Positions 1 to 8,928 of a DNA stretch of 36,603 bases are shown here, piece after piece. A model generated the notes under the pieces. That model saw only the letters and a program-made list of their open reading frames with translations. It was not told where the DNA came from and searched no databases. Location of the stretch: NCBI GenBank assembly GCA_964345695.1, contig CAYFSC010000004.1:1-36603 (forward strand), given 5' to 3'. A program made the position numbers and the translations under genes. This DNA is from CAYFSC01 sp964345695 (GTDB taxonomy: Bacteria > Bacteroidota > Rhodothermia > Rhodothermales > Salinibacteraceae). The stretch's first letter is position 1; each line of letters starts with the position of its first letter.

Positions 1-1372
1 GCCCGATCGTCACGTCGTCGATGGCGAAGTCGGGATCGTCGCCGCGCGCCTCGAAACCGACGTTGGAGATGCCGGCGCTGTTCAGCACGGCCGGGGCGTC
101 GCCGAGGGAGTCGAGGGGCACTTCCACGCGGGCCCACGATCCGCTCTGCGGAAGGCCCACCTGCGTGCCGTTGTCGAACGTGAAGCCCCCCGGGCGCCCG
201 CTATCGCCTTCCGGCGTCTCGACGAACACGAAGATGGAGTCGCCGGGGGTGCCGTTCGCCAGGAAGGACACCACGTCGCTGCCCGTGACGTTGACGAACA
301 GGTCCGAGCCATCGCTGCTGTAGTTGTAGCCGAAGCACCCGGTTCCCTGTACGGTGCGCGCGGTAAAGCCGTCACTCTGCTCGGCCACGTCATTGGAGCT
401 TCCGAAGGTTGGCGGGCAGAACGGCGGGCCGTACGCGAGCGATGTGCGCTCGAAGTCCTCAATCTCCACCTGCGCCGCGTCTGCGTCCCCGAGCATCAGC
501 TGGTCGACCTGATACGTCACCGCCTGGTCGGCCGACAGGCTCACGCTGAGCAGCGGGCCGTTCCCACCGGCGCGCGTCGCCACGGGGTTGAAGTCGGCCC
601 CAATCTGCGAGAGGACGATGCCGTATTTGAGCCACTGGCTTCCGGCGTTCACCGGCACCGTAAACGTGTGCTCCGTCTCGGCCCCATTGGCCTCTTCGGT
701 GAAGGTGAGCGTGAGGTTGAAGTCGGTGTCCGGGTTCGGTCTCACGAGGAACGTGAAGCGGTCAGCGTTCGGAGCACTCGCGCGACGCTCGAAGGTGACG
801 GCGCCCGATCCGCTAGCGTTCACCTCCATGGCACGGATGCCGTTGCTGCCCGACGCCACGTCATTAACGATACTGAACGTCGTACCCCCGGAGGCCATCG
901 AGTCGCGCTGCGCGTCTTCATAGTCGGCAACGACGGCAAAGCGGCTCGTGAAGTCGCTCGTCACCACGAAGGGGGCGACGCTTACGCCAACGGAGTCGAC
1001 GATCTCTCCACTGCCGGTGGGCGAGCGCACAACCACCGTTTCCTGCACGATGCCCGACACGGATTCGTTCACGCCGACGGACCACGTCTGCGACCCGTTG
1101 GAGGGGTCCCCATTCTCGGCGGCCTTGGTCAGCGACAGCACGCCCGAGCCTTCCGCCGTAGGGTGCGTCTCGAGCCCCTGGTACTGCACGTCGAAGTTGA
1201 CGGTGCTCTCGGCGCCGGAGATCACGAGACTCAGCGACGAGGCCGAGACGGACACATTCGCCTGAATGTCGAAGTCGTCGACGCTGGTCGGGCTGTCGTC
1301 GCAGGCCGTGAGAGCGCCCCCGACGAGAACGAGAAGCGCGAAACCGAGAAGCAGCGTGATGGAGCGTCGCAT
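1..1372 (-). CDS. Surface lipoprotein with tandem jelly-roll-like modules, third gene of a SusC/SusD locus (3' end beyond window)
   Basis: The frame is open from an ATG at 1372 to the window edge, giving 457 codons; the C-terminus is missing. Residues 1-24 form a lipoprotein signal peptide: MRRS, a hydrophobic stretch, then LTAC with Cys24 as the lipidation site, followed by acidic DD. Residues about 35-140 look like a beta-rich Ig-type domain. Two repeated modules of roughly 130-170 residues follow. Each opens with an E-D-[YF]-E motif (near residues 152 and 325) and closes with a V-D-Q-L-M-L-G-D or I-D-D-V-T-I-G type strand, a pattern seen in carbohydrate-binding jelly rolls. It lies about 100 bp downstream of SusD on the same strand, where SusE/SusF-like glycan-binding lipoproteins usually sit. 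A role in glycan capture at the cell surface is therefore inferred; the ligand is unknown. The start context (gacATGCGACGC) matches that of susC. Confidence 0.8.
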   Translation of the reverse strand, partial: MRRSITLLLGFALLVLVGGALTACDDSPTSVDDFDIQANVSVSASSLSLVISGAESTVNFDVQYQGLETHPTAEGSGVLSLTKAAENGDPSNGSQTWSVGVNESVSGIVQETVVVRSPTGSGEIVDSVGVSVAPFVVTSDFTSRFAVVADYEDAQRDSMASGGTTFSIVNDVASGSNGIRAMEVNASGSGAVTFERRASAPNADRFTFLVRPNPDTDFNLTLTFTEEANGAETEHTFTVPVNAGSQWLKYGIVLSQIGADFNPVATRAGGNGPLLSVSLSADQAVTYQVDQLMLGDADAAQVEIEDFERTSLAYGPPFCPPTFGSSNDVAEQSDGFTARTVQGTGCFGYNYSSDGSDLFVNVTGSDVVSFLANGTPGDSIFVFVETPEGDSGRPGGFTFDNGTQVGLPQSGSWARVEVPLDSLGDAPAVLNSAGISNVGFEARGDDPDFAIDDVTIG

Positions 1373-1473
1373 GTCAACAATGAGATGGGTGAACAACACG
1401 GTGGAATCAGGCAGGCCGCGCGGACGGCAGGGGTGCGGCCATCGCGCACGAAGAAGGGGAGCGGCGGACGCGC

Positions 1474-3084
1474 TTAGTACCCCGGGTTTTGGTCGAGATT
1501 CGGGTTCGCGAGCAACTCGGAGGAAGGCAGTGGATAAAGCGCGAGGTGGTCGGACGTGGAGGTTCCCTCCTGTACGTCGCCCTTCCACGGCCACACGAAC
1601 TCGCCGCCCGTGAAGCGCCCGTACCGGATGAGATCGGTGCGGCGGGTGGCCTCCCATAGAAGTTCGCGCGCCCGCTCGTTGAGAATAAACTCGGGCGTAA
1701 GCTCCGACGCCGTGATCGCGCCGCTGTCGTCGCCGTAGGCGCGCTCGCGCAGATCGTTCACGAGCGAGACGGCGCGCTCCATGCTTCCCCCTCCGCCACG
1801 GGCGACAGCCTCGGCGTACATGAGATAGGCATCTGCCAGGCGGAACATCGGATAATCCGTGTCGGGGAAGCCCAGGTCTTTGCCCGGCTCGCCCGTGGAG
1901 GTAATGTTCTGGTACTTCGGCACCGCGTACCCGTTGGTGAAGTCGGTGAGCGCGCTGATTTCGAGCGACTGCCCGTCGGTGAAGAAGGCGTCGCTGCCCG
2001 TGTTCTCGAACGCGGGGCGCGTGTCGCCGCTGGCGTACAGGTCGACGGTCGCGCGCGTCGTGCGGAGGCCGGCCCATCCGGCATCGAGGCCGAAGGTGCC
2101 CGGATCCATCGTGCCGCCCACCGACGCGTGCGCCAGATAGGTGGTGCCGCCAAAGTGCTGTGTGCGATCGCCGTCCTGCGGAATCGCGAAGATGATTTCG
2201 TTCGACGTGTGGTTGTCCGCAAGGAACAGGTCGTGGTAGTCTTCTTCGAGACTGTATGCGCCCGAGTCGATGATCTCGGACGTGACACTCACGACATCCG
2301 ACGACCGGTCTTCCCCTACGTAGACGGGAGCGTTCTGATACAGCTTCGCCAGCACCATGAGCGCCGCTCCGCGGTCAGCACGTCCGTACTCGGCTTCTCC
2401 GATGGACGGCAGGTTCTCCTCGCCCTCGCCGTCGGTAATGGCACGGAGTTCCTGCTCGACGAAGTTGAAGACCTCCTGCCGCGTGCTCTGCTCCGGCGGC
2501 GTGCCGCCCCGCGGAAAGTCCTCGGTGACGACCGGAATGTTGCCGAAGAGGTCCACCCCATGCCAGTAGCTCAGCGCGCGCAGGAACCGGGCCTCGGCGC
2601 GCCACTGCGGCATCTTGGCGCGCACGTCGTCATCCACGTTGCGCGCGTCGAGCCGGGCGGGGGCCGATTGCCGCAGGAATTCGTTGACGTGCGACACCTG
2701 GAAGAAAATCCGGGCGTACATCGCCGAACTGAATCCGTTCGACGGCGACCAGGTCATCGTGTTGAGCTCCTGGACGTTGCCGTCGTTCCAGGCAATCACG
2801 GCGCCGTCGGTCGGCAGCTCCTGCATCTGCCACCACAGACGCACGTACTGCGAAAAGCCCTCGTCGATCTGCCCGAGGTCGCCGTTCCCGGCCGGACCCT
2901 GCTGGCCGGTCACGTTCAGCCCACCGTACAGCTTGGCGAGGTACGATTTATACGAGCCGTCTTCCGCAAAGACATCCTCGGCCGACGCCTGGCTCTTCGG
3001 ATTGACGGCCACGTCGGTGCATGCCGTCGTTCCGAGAAGGACACCGAAAGCAAGAACGAGAAAAGTGATTCGTTTCGACATCAT
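1474..3084 (-). CDS. susD: SusD/RagB-family outer-membrane nutrient-binding lipoprotein
   Basis: This 536-residue protein has a lipoprotein signal (MMSKR, hydrophobic stretch, GTTAC with Cys22). N-terminal helical SusD repeats follow, and the family's typical C-terminus is present: W-E-A-T-R-R-T-D-L-I-R-Y-G-R-F, then a final L-Y-P-L-P motif and N-P-N-L-x-Q-N-P-G-Y at the very end. SusD proteins form the lid on the SusC transporter and bind oligosaccharides or other large nutrients on the cell surface. The frame is open 14 codons further upstream, but the ATG at 3084 (or the adjacent one at 3081) is chosen because the signal peptide begins there. The gene lies 54 bp downstream of susC and is almost certainly cotranscribed with it. 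The substrate cannot be read from the sequence. Confidence 0.95.
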   Translation of the reverse strand: MMSKRITFLVLAFGVLLGTTACTDVAVNPKSQASAEDVFAEDGSYKSYLAKLYGGLNVTGQQGPAGNGDLGQIDEGFSQYVRLWWQMQELPTDGAVIAWNDGNVQELNTMTWSPSNGFSSAMYARIFFQVSHVNEFLRQSAPARLDARNVDDDVRAKMPQWRAEARFLRALSYWHGVDLFGNIPVVTEDFPRGGTPPEQSTRQEVFNFVEQELRAITDGEGEENLPSIGEAEYGRADRGAALMVLAKLYQNAPVYVGEDRSSDVVSVTSEIIDSGAYSLEEDYHDLFLADNHTSNEIIFAIPQDGDRTQHFGGTTYLAHASVGGTMDPGTFGLDAGWAGLRTTRATVDLYASGDTRPAFENTGSDAFFTDGQSLEISALTDFTNGYAVPKYQNITSTGEPGKDLGFPDTDYPMFRLADAYLMYAEAVARGGGGSMERAVSLVNDLRERAYGDDSGAITASELTPEFILNERARELLWEATRRTDLIRYGRFTGGEFVWPWKGDVQEGTSTSDHLALYPLPSSELLANPNLDQNPGY

Positions 3085-3138
3085 GGTACAAGCAGAATTA
3101 GGTGATGAGGTCTCGACAACCGGCATGCTTACACACTG

Positions 3139-6100
3139 TTAGAGCTGAACATTCACGCCCGCGGTGAAGGTTCGAGACCGAGGGAAAAGATTGTTATCGA
3201 TGCCGACGACTTCGGGATCGGGTCCCGAGTATCCGGTGATGACAAACGCGTTCTGAATGGTGCCGAACGCGCGGATCCGGTCGACCCCCGGGAGATCGCG
3301 GAGCGTGTAACCGACCGTCACGTTGTCGAGCCGCAGGAAGGACGCGTCCTCCACGTAGTAGTCGGAGAAGAACTGCGGCGTCTGGAAGTTGGTCGTCAGG
3401 ACCGACTCGTGCACGTTCGAGGGCGCAAAGTTCGTCAGCCGGTCAAACCGGCCGAAGTTGGACGACACGTTGTTGTACACGTGGTTGCCCAGATGCGCCC
3501 GCAGCGTGAAGCTGAAGTCGAAGTTTCCGTACGTCAGGCGCGAGGTGTGTCCCAGAATCCAGTCGGGCTGCGGGCTTTCGTCCACTACGCGATCGTCCTC
3601 GTTGATGACGCCGTCGCCGTTCTGGTCGACGTACATGTCGAGGTCGTTCGCCACGCCATCGCCGTTGTGATCCACGCCGTCCGTCAGCGGATCGCCGTTG
3701 TCATTGCGCTTGTGCTGCAGCACAAAGAACGAGTTGATCGCCTCCCCCTCGCGGATGATCTGGACGGTATTGCCGATGCCGCCGCTGATGCCGCCAGTGG
3801 GAATGCCTTCGCCGGCGCGGGTCACCTGAAGAAGCTCGTTGTCGTTCGTAGAGACGTTAAACTGGGTGTTCCACGAGAAGTCTTCCGTGGTGAGCACCAT
3901 CCCGTCGATGCTGAACTCGAAGCCCTCATTTCGCATCGAGCCGATGTTGGTCAGGATCCGGTCGCTCAGGTTGGATCCGCCCGGCGCGGGCACGGTGAAG
4001 AGCAAGTCGTCGGTATCTTTCACGTAGTACTCGAAGGAGCCGGAGACGCGTCCGTCGAGGAGGCCGTAGTCGAAGCCGAGATTCCAGGTGGTCGTCTCCT
4101 CCCACTTGATGGTCTCGTCGGCGGCACTGGGGCGCAGCGTGCTCACAAACTCGTCGCCGAACTGCACCTGCGCGAGCGGGCCGCCTGGCGTCCACAGCGA
4201 GGAGAACTGGAAGTCGCCGATCTCCTGGTTGCCCGCCACGCCCCAGGAGGCGCGCACCTTCAGGTTCGACAGCCAGTCGATGTCCTGGATGAACGACTCC
4301 TGATGGACGCGCCAGGCGAGCGCGGCCGACGGGAAGGTGCCCCACTGGTTTTCGGGTCCGAAGCGCGAGGACCCGTCGCGCCGCACGGTGGCCGTGAGCA
4401 GGTAGCGATCCTTGAACGTGTAATTGAGCCGGGCGAAACCGGAGATGAGGCGGTTCGGGATCTCGGTGACGAATGTGCTCGTGTTCTCGGCCTCGCTCAC
4501 CGGGTCGGTGCTGTTCGGACCCAGGAAGTTGTTGTTGAGCCCACGCGCCGTAAATTCGGGAAACTCGGCGTGGAACTCCTGCCACGAGTAGCCCGCCGTG
4601 GCGTTGACGCTGCTTTCGATCGCGTCGAAGTCGCGATCGTACGTGAGAAACGCGTCGAACAGCTCGTTCGTGCGCGAGAAGTTGGCGCGATCAATCTGGC
4701 CGGCCTGGTCGTCGGCCTCGTCCTGCCCTTTCAGGAACGTGGGCTGGAAAAACTCGCGCTCGCCGCCCTGCAGGTCAAACCCCCCCTTGATCCGCGCGCT
4801 CAGGCCCGTAACGTACGGAATGCGCACCTCGGCCTCCACGTTGCCGAGGACCCGGTTCGTCTCACCGTTGTTTTGCGTCAGGATGTACGTTGCAACCGGG
4901 TTGTTCTCGGCCAGCGTCAGCCCCGGCTGATCCCACTCAAAAAAGCCGCCGAACTCGCTGTTCGGATCGCGAATCGGCTGGGTCGGATCGAAGCTCGCCG
5001 AACTCCCGACGAGGCCCGGCTCAAACCGGTTGTCCGTCTTCGATCCGCGCAGGCTCGTGCGAATCGTAAGGTGGTCGTCGAGCAGGTCCTGGTTAAACTT
5101 GAACGACAGGCTGGTTCGCTTCGTCTCGGAGGTCTCCAGCACACCCTCCTGGTCGAGGTAGCCGAGCGACAGGCGGAAGCTCGACTCGTCGTAGCTGCGC
5201 GAGAAGCTGAGGTTGTGCTCGTGTGCAATGGCCTGGCGCTCCACGGCGTCCTGCCAGTCCGTGTTCGCATCGCCGAGAAGGTTCATCTGACTCGGCGCCT
5301 GCTCGCGCACGACCTGCCGAAACTGGTCGGCATCGAGCACGTCGACGCGGTCGGCCACGTTAAAGCTGGACACCGAGCCGTTGTAGCTCACGCGCCCGTC
5401 GTCGCCCTCCTCGGCCCCCTTCGTCTCGATAATGATGACGCCGTTGGCGCCGCGCGAGCCGTAGATGGCCGTCGACGAGGCGTCCTTCAGCACGGTGACG
5501 TTCGCAATGTCGTTCGGGTTGAGGAAGTTGAGCGGATTGCGCGAGGCTTGATTGCCGTCGTTGTCGATGGGCACGCCATCGACGACAAAGAGCGGCGAAC
5601 TATCGGCGTTGACCGACGTGGCCCCGCGAATGCGAATGAACGACGCCGCGCCGGGTGCACCGCTCGTCGACGAAATCTGCACGCCCGCCACCTTCCCGGA
5701 AATGAGCTGCTCGGGGCTTACCACGTTGCCCTTGTTGAACTCGGCCGTGTTCACCTTCTGAACGACGCCTGTTAGGTCGCGCTCCTCCTGCTGGCCGTAC
5801 CCCACGACGACGAGCTCCTGCAGCTGCGCCACGTCCTCTTCAAGGGTGACGTCGATGGTGGTCTGATCGCCGACGCGCACTTCCTGAGTGAGATAGCCCA
5901 CGAAGGAGAAGACGAGTACGGCATCCGGCCCCGACACGGTAATCTCGTACTCGCCGTCCGTGTTGGTCGTGGTCCCCGTGCTCGTTCCCTGCACAGATAC
6001 GTTGGCCCCTGGCAACGGCTGATCGGTGGCGCCGTCGATGACCGTGCCGGACACGGTTTTCTGCTGTGCCAGCGCCAGGCTCACGCAGAGCAGGGAGAGA

Positions 6101-6141
6101 AAAACGCTGGTGACGAGGGTCTTGATCGCAGTGCGTCGCAT
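3139..6141 (-). CDS. susC: SusC/RagA-family TonB-dependent outer-membrane transporter
   Basis: This protein of about 1000 residues has a Sec signal peptide ending near ALAQQ. It continues with a carboxypeptidase-regulatory-like beta-sandwich (V-S-G-T-V-I-D-G, then L-P-G-A-N-V near residues 30-110). Next is the SusC signature E-L-V-V-V-G-Y-G, a plug domain (S-G-K-V-A-G-V-Q-I, I-R-I-R-G-A, F-V-V-D-G-V-P-I) and a long 22-strand-type barrel. Two close D-x-N-G-D-G-V repeats late in the barrel resemble calcium-binding loops common in this family. SusC imports ligands captured by SusD using TonB energy. An alternative ATG lies five codons upstream at 6156; 6141 is preferred because it places the basic MRRT immediately before the hydrophobic core and matches the start of the lipoprotein gene in the same locus. 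The antisense strand is open over long stretches, but this is a codon-bias shadow. Confidence 0.95.
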   Translation of the reverse strand: MRRTAIKTLVTSVFLSLLCVSLALAQQKTVSGTVIDGATDQPLPGANVSVQGTSTGTTTNTDGEYEITVSGPDAVLVFSFVGYLTQEVRVGDQTTIDVTLEEDVAQLQELVVVGYGQQEERDLTGVVQKVNTAEFNKGNVVSPEQLISGKVAGVQISSTSGAPGAASFIRIRGATSVNADSSPLFVVDGVPIDNDGNQASRNPLNFLNPNDIANVTVLKDASSTAIYGSRGANGVIIIETKGAEEGDDGRVSYNGSVSSFNVADRVDVLDADQFRQVVREQAPSQMNLLGDANTDWQDAVERQAIAHEHNLSFSRSYDESSFRLSLGYLDQEGVLETSETKRTSLSFKFNQDLLDDHLTIRTSLRGSKTDNRFEPGLVGSSASFDPTQPIRDPNSEFGGFFEWDQPGLTLAENNPVATYILTQNNGETNRVLGNVEAEVRIPYVTGLSARIKGGFDLQGGEREFFQPTFLKGQDEADDQAGQIDRANFSRTNELFDAFLTYDRDFDAIESSVNATAGYSWQEFHAEFPEFTARGLNNNFLGPNSTDPVSEAENTSTFVTEIPNRLISGFARLNYTFKDRYLLTATVRRDGSSRFGPENQWGTFPSAALAWRVHQESFIQDIDWLSNLKVRASWGVAGNQEIGDFQFSSLWTPGGPLAQVQFGDEFVSTLRPSAADETIKWEETTTWNLGFDYGLLDGRVSGSFEYYVKDTDDLLFTVPAPGGSNLSDRILTNIGSMRNEGFEFSIDGMVLTTEDFSWNTQFNVSTNDNELLQVTRAGEGIPTGGISGGIGNTVQIIREGEAINSFFVLQHKRNDNGDPLTDGVDHNGDGVANDLDMYVDQNGDGVINEDDRVVDESPQPDWILGHTSRLTYGNFDFSFTLRAHLGNHVYNNVSSNFGRFDRLTNFAPSNVHESVLTTNFQTPQFFSDYYVEDASFLRLDNVTVGYTLRDLPGVDRIRAFGTIQNAFVITGYSGPDPEVVGIDNNLFPRSRTFTAGVNVQL

Positions 6142-6360
6142 GTCGATAAGGGTCATTCAAGCGGGGATGTGCGAAGGTGCCATTCGTTGCTGGACGTCTG
6201 TTGCCGGAAGCCAAGGACACCGCGTCCAGCGCACCGCGATTGTCTTTTTTGCGGCACGAAACCGTCGCGGCACGAACGGCTCCTTGAAGATGGCGTTGCC
6301 GTGGATGCGCTGCTAGGCAGTTCGTCCACGCGGTGGATTAGGTGCTCTCATGGCAGCATG

Positions 6361-6388
6361 GGAATGGTCAACAGGGAATGGTCAACAG
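6361..6388. repeat. Two exact tandem copies of a 14-bp unit upstream of susC
   Basis: GGAATGGTCAACAG occurs twice in direct succession (6361-6374 and 6375-6388), inside the gap of about 300 bp between the lacI-type gene and susC. Read on the susC strand, each copy carries TTGACC. It lies about 220 bp upstream of the susC start. The rest of 6142-6438 shows no gene, no strong terminator and no copy of the palindrome found upstream of the regulator. The repeat could be a paired binding site or neutral. Confidence 0.6.
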
Positions 6389-6438
6389 GGACAGAGGGAT
6401 TTCAGGGAAAAGGGAGTCGGACGAAACAGCACGGGGCG

Positions 6439-7455
6439 CTACGGGGATGGGTTTTGGCTTGTCGTACGGGCGACGAGGGTCGGTCTGAAAACCGTGCTGG
6501 AAGGCGACCGGCCGGGGTCCTGCAATCGGAGAAGCAGCTTTTCGACCGCAAGCGTGCCCAACTCCCGCATCGGCTGCGACAGCGTCGAAAGGCCGATGTA
6601 GCGGCTCACCCGAAGATCGTCGAAGCCGATCAAAGCGACCTCGTCGGGGATTCTCACGCCGCGCTCCTGGGCGACCTCCAAGGCGCCGAGCGCCAGCGTG
6701 TCCGACACAGCAAAAACGGCGTCAGGCGGCGGCGTCATGTCGATCAGGACGCCCATCGCCTCTTTGCCCGTCTCTTCCCGGAACTCGTACGGCGGCTCGC
6801 CCCGCTCCACGATCAGCGCGTCTTCCACCGGACGGCCGGCTTCCCGAAGAGCCTTCTTGTACCCCTCCAAACGCTGCGCGGCCGCGACGGACTCGGATGG
6901 AGGAACCGTAATGTGAGCGATGCGACGGAAACCCTGGTCGATCAGGTGCTTGGTCGCCAGATATCCTCCCAACACATTGTCCATCGACACCGAGTCGAAT
7001 CCGGAATGCTCGGCGTCCACCAGTGCAACCGGAAGATCGCCTCTGATGAGCCGGTCGGCCACCGCTTTGCTCGGCGTCATGGACAGCAAGAGCAGGCCCT
7101 CCGAGCGACCCCGCTGAGAGGCGCGATCAATCTGATTGGTGGCCTGCTGGGGATTCGACGCGGCAAAAGCGATCAGATCAAGGTCAGTCGCGCGCTGCTC
7201 CAGCGCCTCCTGCATCCCGCGAAGAACGTTGACGTAGAAGTCGTTCGCCATGACCGGGATGACAACGGCGAGAGTGTCGGTCTTCTGGCGGGCTAAGCTT
7301 TTGGCCGTCACATGCGGCCGGTAGTTCAAGGCGCGGGCGGCATCTTCGACGCGTTCGCGGGTTTCGCTCGATACCCGTGAGCTTCCATTCAGAACACGAG
7401 ACACCGTGGCGGTAGAGACTTCAGCCCTCTCAGCGATGTCGTAGATGGTAGCCAC
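6439..7455 (-). CDS. LacI/GalR-family transcriptional regulator
   Basis: This 338-residue protein has the usual length and order for the family. Residues 3-22 are the helix-turn-helix (I-Y-D-I-A-E-R-A-E-V-S-x-A-T-V-S-R-V-L-N-G), and residues about 49-57 are the hinge helix (T-A-K-S-L-A-R). The remainder is a periplasmic-binding-protein-like effector domain (L-A-V-V-I-P near 62, F-D-D-L-R-V-S-R-Y near the end). LacI proteins bind palindromes with a central CG and respond to a sugar or nucleoside ligand. Two such palindromes lie upstream, one starting only 27 bp before the start codon, so autoregulation is likely. The gene is on the same strand as, and directly upstream of, susC-susD-lipoprotein, which makes that locus the probable target. 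The ligand is unknown. No divergent gene shares the upstream region. Confidence 0.92.
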   Translation of the reverse strand: MATIYDIAERAEVSTATVSRVLNGSSRVSSETRERVEDAARALNYRPHVTAKSLARQKTDTLAVVIPVMANDFYVNVLRGMQEALEQRATDLDLIAFAASNPQQATNQIDRASQRGRSEGLLLLSMTPSKAVADRLIRGDLPVALVDAEHSGFDSVSMDNVLGGYLATKHLIDQGFRRIAHITVPPSESVAAAQRLEGYKKALREAGRPVEDALIVERGEPPYEFREETGKEAMGVLIDMTPPPDAVFAVSDTLALGALEVAQERGVRIPDEVALIGFDDLRVSRYIGLSTLSQPMRELGTLAVEKLLLRLQDPGRSPSSTVFRPTLVARTTSQNPSP

Positions 7456-7481
7456 AAAACCAGGGCGCTGGGGGACGGTTG

Positions 7482-7495
7482 TGTAAGCGGTTACA
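7482..7495. promoter_or_regulatory. Probable LacI-family operator, proximal
   Basis: TGTAAGCGGTTACA is a 14-bp palindrome with a central CG and only one mismatched pair. It lies 27 bp upstream of the regulator's start codon, where a bound repressor would block its own promoter or early transcription. The same arms (TGTAA/TTACA) recur at 7700. Confidence 0.7.
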
Positions 7496-7504
7496 TAATC
7501 GGAG

Positions 7505-7520
7505 TGTTAACCGATCAACA
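7505..7520. promoter_or_regulatory. Degenerate operator-like sequence
   Basis: TGTTAACCGATCAACA has outer arms TGTT/AACA and a central CG. Its left half contains the TAACCG core of the perfect site at 7700, while its right half is weaker. Its position next to the proximal operator makes a third, low-affinity site possible. The support is pattern only. Confidence 0.3.
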
Positions 7521-7699
7521 TCAAGAGCCGACTCCTTCAGAATAGACTATTTGACATTCGCTTCACGTAAATGACTTCCAGAGCACATCCGCTCATTCTC
7601 TCCCTGCGCCTCTACCGATGTTAGAGGAGGTCCGGTCTGGCATTTTTGGTTTGGTCGCGTCGAGTTTATCCCTCGAATGCCGCCGGCGGGCTTGGTTTT

Positions 7700-7713
7700 T
7701 GTAACCGGTTACA
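7700..7713. promoter_or_regulatory. Perfect palindromic LacI-family operator, distal
   Basis: TGTAACCGGTTACA is a perfect 14-bp palindrome with a central CG, the classical form of a LacI-family site. It lies about 245 bp upstream of the regulator start. Its centre is about 218 bp from that of the proximal site, close to 21 helical turns, which would suit DNA looping by a tetrameric or paired repressor. No gene starts beside it on the other strand. Confidence 0.75.
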
Positions 7714-8010
7714 TTTCTGCTCATCCTAACACCTTCAAGCCCCGTTTGTCGGAGAAATTCGGTGTCGATACGGGCGACGCGACGGACGACGCCCGGCCGA
7801 GGACACGCAGCGGGCGACGGCGCAAAACGGCGCCCAAACGAGCCCGAACACCTGGTCGGTGACGACCGGGAGGCCTTGGTCCTCCTGCGGGCAGAGCATG
7901 TGCGGCTGGCGTTTGGAGCGCGATCCGCGAAATCGCAGGCGGGAACCGTCCGCCGAGCAACTTCTCATGCTTTCCAGTAGCGGCGTGACCGTCTCCGCAG
8001 CCGGCCCCGG

Positions 8011-8898
8011 TCAAGCATCGCGGGCCGGGACCCTCCCCCACGCAATCCGCGGATGCCCGGACAAATCCTGTTCAACATGCACGTCGGTCAGGGACGCCTT
8101 CTGGAATGCGTCCCCGACGCCGCTTGCATGCTTGGCGTGACACTCAACCAGGAGAAGACCGGACGGTGTGCAGAGAGTCGGCGCAACCTCCGCCAATCTG
8201 CGGTAAAACCGAAGCGGATCATCGCCTGCAAAGAGCGCTACAGCCGGATCATGCTCTCTGACCACTGCAGGCAGGGAGGGCGCTTCCTCGCGCGGGATGT
8301 AAGGCGGATTGGAGACAATGGCATCCATTCTTGGGGGCGATCGATGCAGAACGTCCTCCGAAAACAGATCCGCTTCGTAGAATTGAACATGCAGATCCAG
8401 CTGTCGTGCGTTTTGCTGGGCGATCTCTAACGCATCCGAGCTTACGTCGCACGCATACACCTCGGCATCCGAACGTTCGTGCTTCACGGCCAGAGCGATG
8501 CAGCCGCTGCCCGTCCCGATGTCGAGCACGCGGGGCGCCTCGACGTCGGACAGCAGAGCGAGGAGCCGTTCGACGACCTCTTCGGTCTCGGGCCGGGGAA
8601 CCAGCACGTCTGGAGTGACCTGCAGCCGGAGACCGTAAAACTCGTCGTACCCCAAGACGTGCTGCATGGGCTCTCCCTCTGCGCATCGGTGTACCATGGT
8701 CCGGTAGCGGGCGGCAGCCGCCTCGGGCACCTGAGACTCCGGATGGGCGAACAGGTCGACGCGCCGCGCTTTGATAACGTCGGCCAACAACCACTCCGCC
8801 ACGCGACGGGGAGACTCCTGCTCAGCCTCCAGGAGCCGTTGATGCCCCCACCTCAGCAGACGGCGGCGGGACGGCGGCGGGGCGGCGGATTCTGTCAT
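8011..8898 (-). CDS. prmC: Peptide chain release factor N5-glutamine methyltransferase PrmC
   Basis: The enzyme methylates the glutamine of the GGQ motif in release factors RF1 and RF2, using S-adenosylmethionine, in the cytosol. The 295 residues carry the family marks. A helical N-terminal substrate-binding domain holds Q-H-V-L-G near 79-83 and P-R-P-E-T-E at 101-106. The SAM-binding motif I, D-I-G-T-G-S-G, is at 126-132, and the catalytic N-P-P-Y is at 197-200. The length is close to the usual 280-290. It follows radC by 30 bp on the same strand, with rho further upstream, so the three may share transcripts. The N-terminus (MTESAAPPPSRRR) is slightly longer than typical. Confidence 0.94.
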   Translation of the reverse strand: MTESAAPPPSRRRLLRWGHQRLLEAEQESPRRVAEWLLADVIKARRVDLFAHPESQVPEAAAARYRTMVHRCAEGEPMQHVLGYDEFYGLRLQVTPDVLVPRPETEEVVERLLALLSDVEAPRVLDIGTGSGCIALAVKHERSDAEVYACDVSSDALEIAQQNARQLDLHVQFYEADLFSEDVLHRSPPRMDAIVSNPPYIPREEAPSLPAVVREHDPAVALFAGDDPLRFYRRLAEVAPTLCTPSGLLLVECHAKHASGVGDAFQKASLTDVHVEQDLSGHPRIAWGRVPARDA

Positions 8899-8928
8899 CG
8901 CAATTGCGGGGAGATCAGGCGCGCGGCT

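Larger units (their letters stand above)
7456..8010. other. Intergenic region between prmC 3' end and the LacI-type gene
   Basis: This 555-bp stretch has no convincing gene. Short open frames on both strands between 7721 and 8041 show arginine- and proline-rich translations with no recognisable domain and look like shadows of G+C bias. The part nearest the regulator (7500-7720) is noticeably more A+T-rich and holds the operator-like palindromes, so it is probably the promoter region. I see no clear terminator downstream of prmC. Confidence 0.6.

Noticed and set aside
3409..5775. Very long open frame on the plus strand opposite susC (about 790 codons)
   Set aside because: It is antisense to a fully supported TonB-dependent transporter, shows no domain, and is arginine/valine/alanine-rich as expected from G+C-biased third positions.
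7721..8041. Small minus-strand gene between prmC and the LacI-type gene
   Set aside because: The frame runs into the end of prmC, has no recognisable motif and shows a composition typical of shadow frames.
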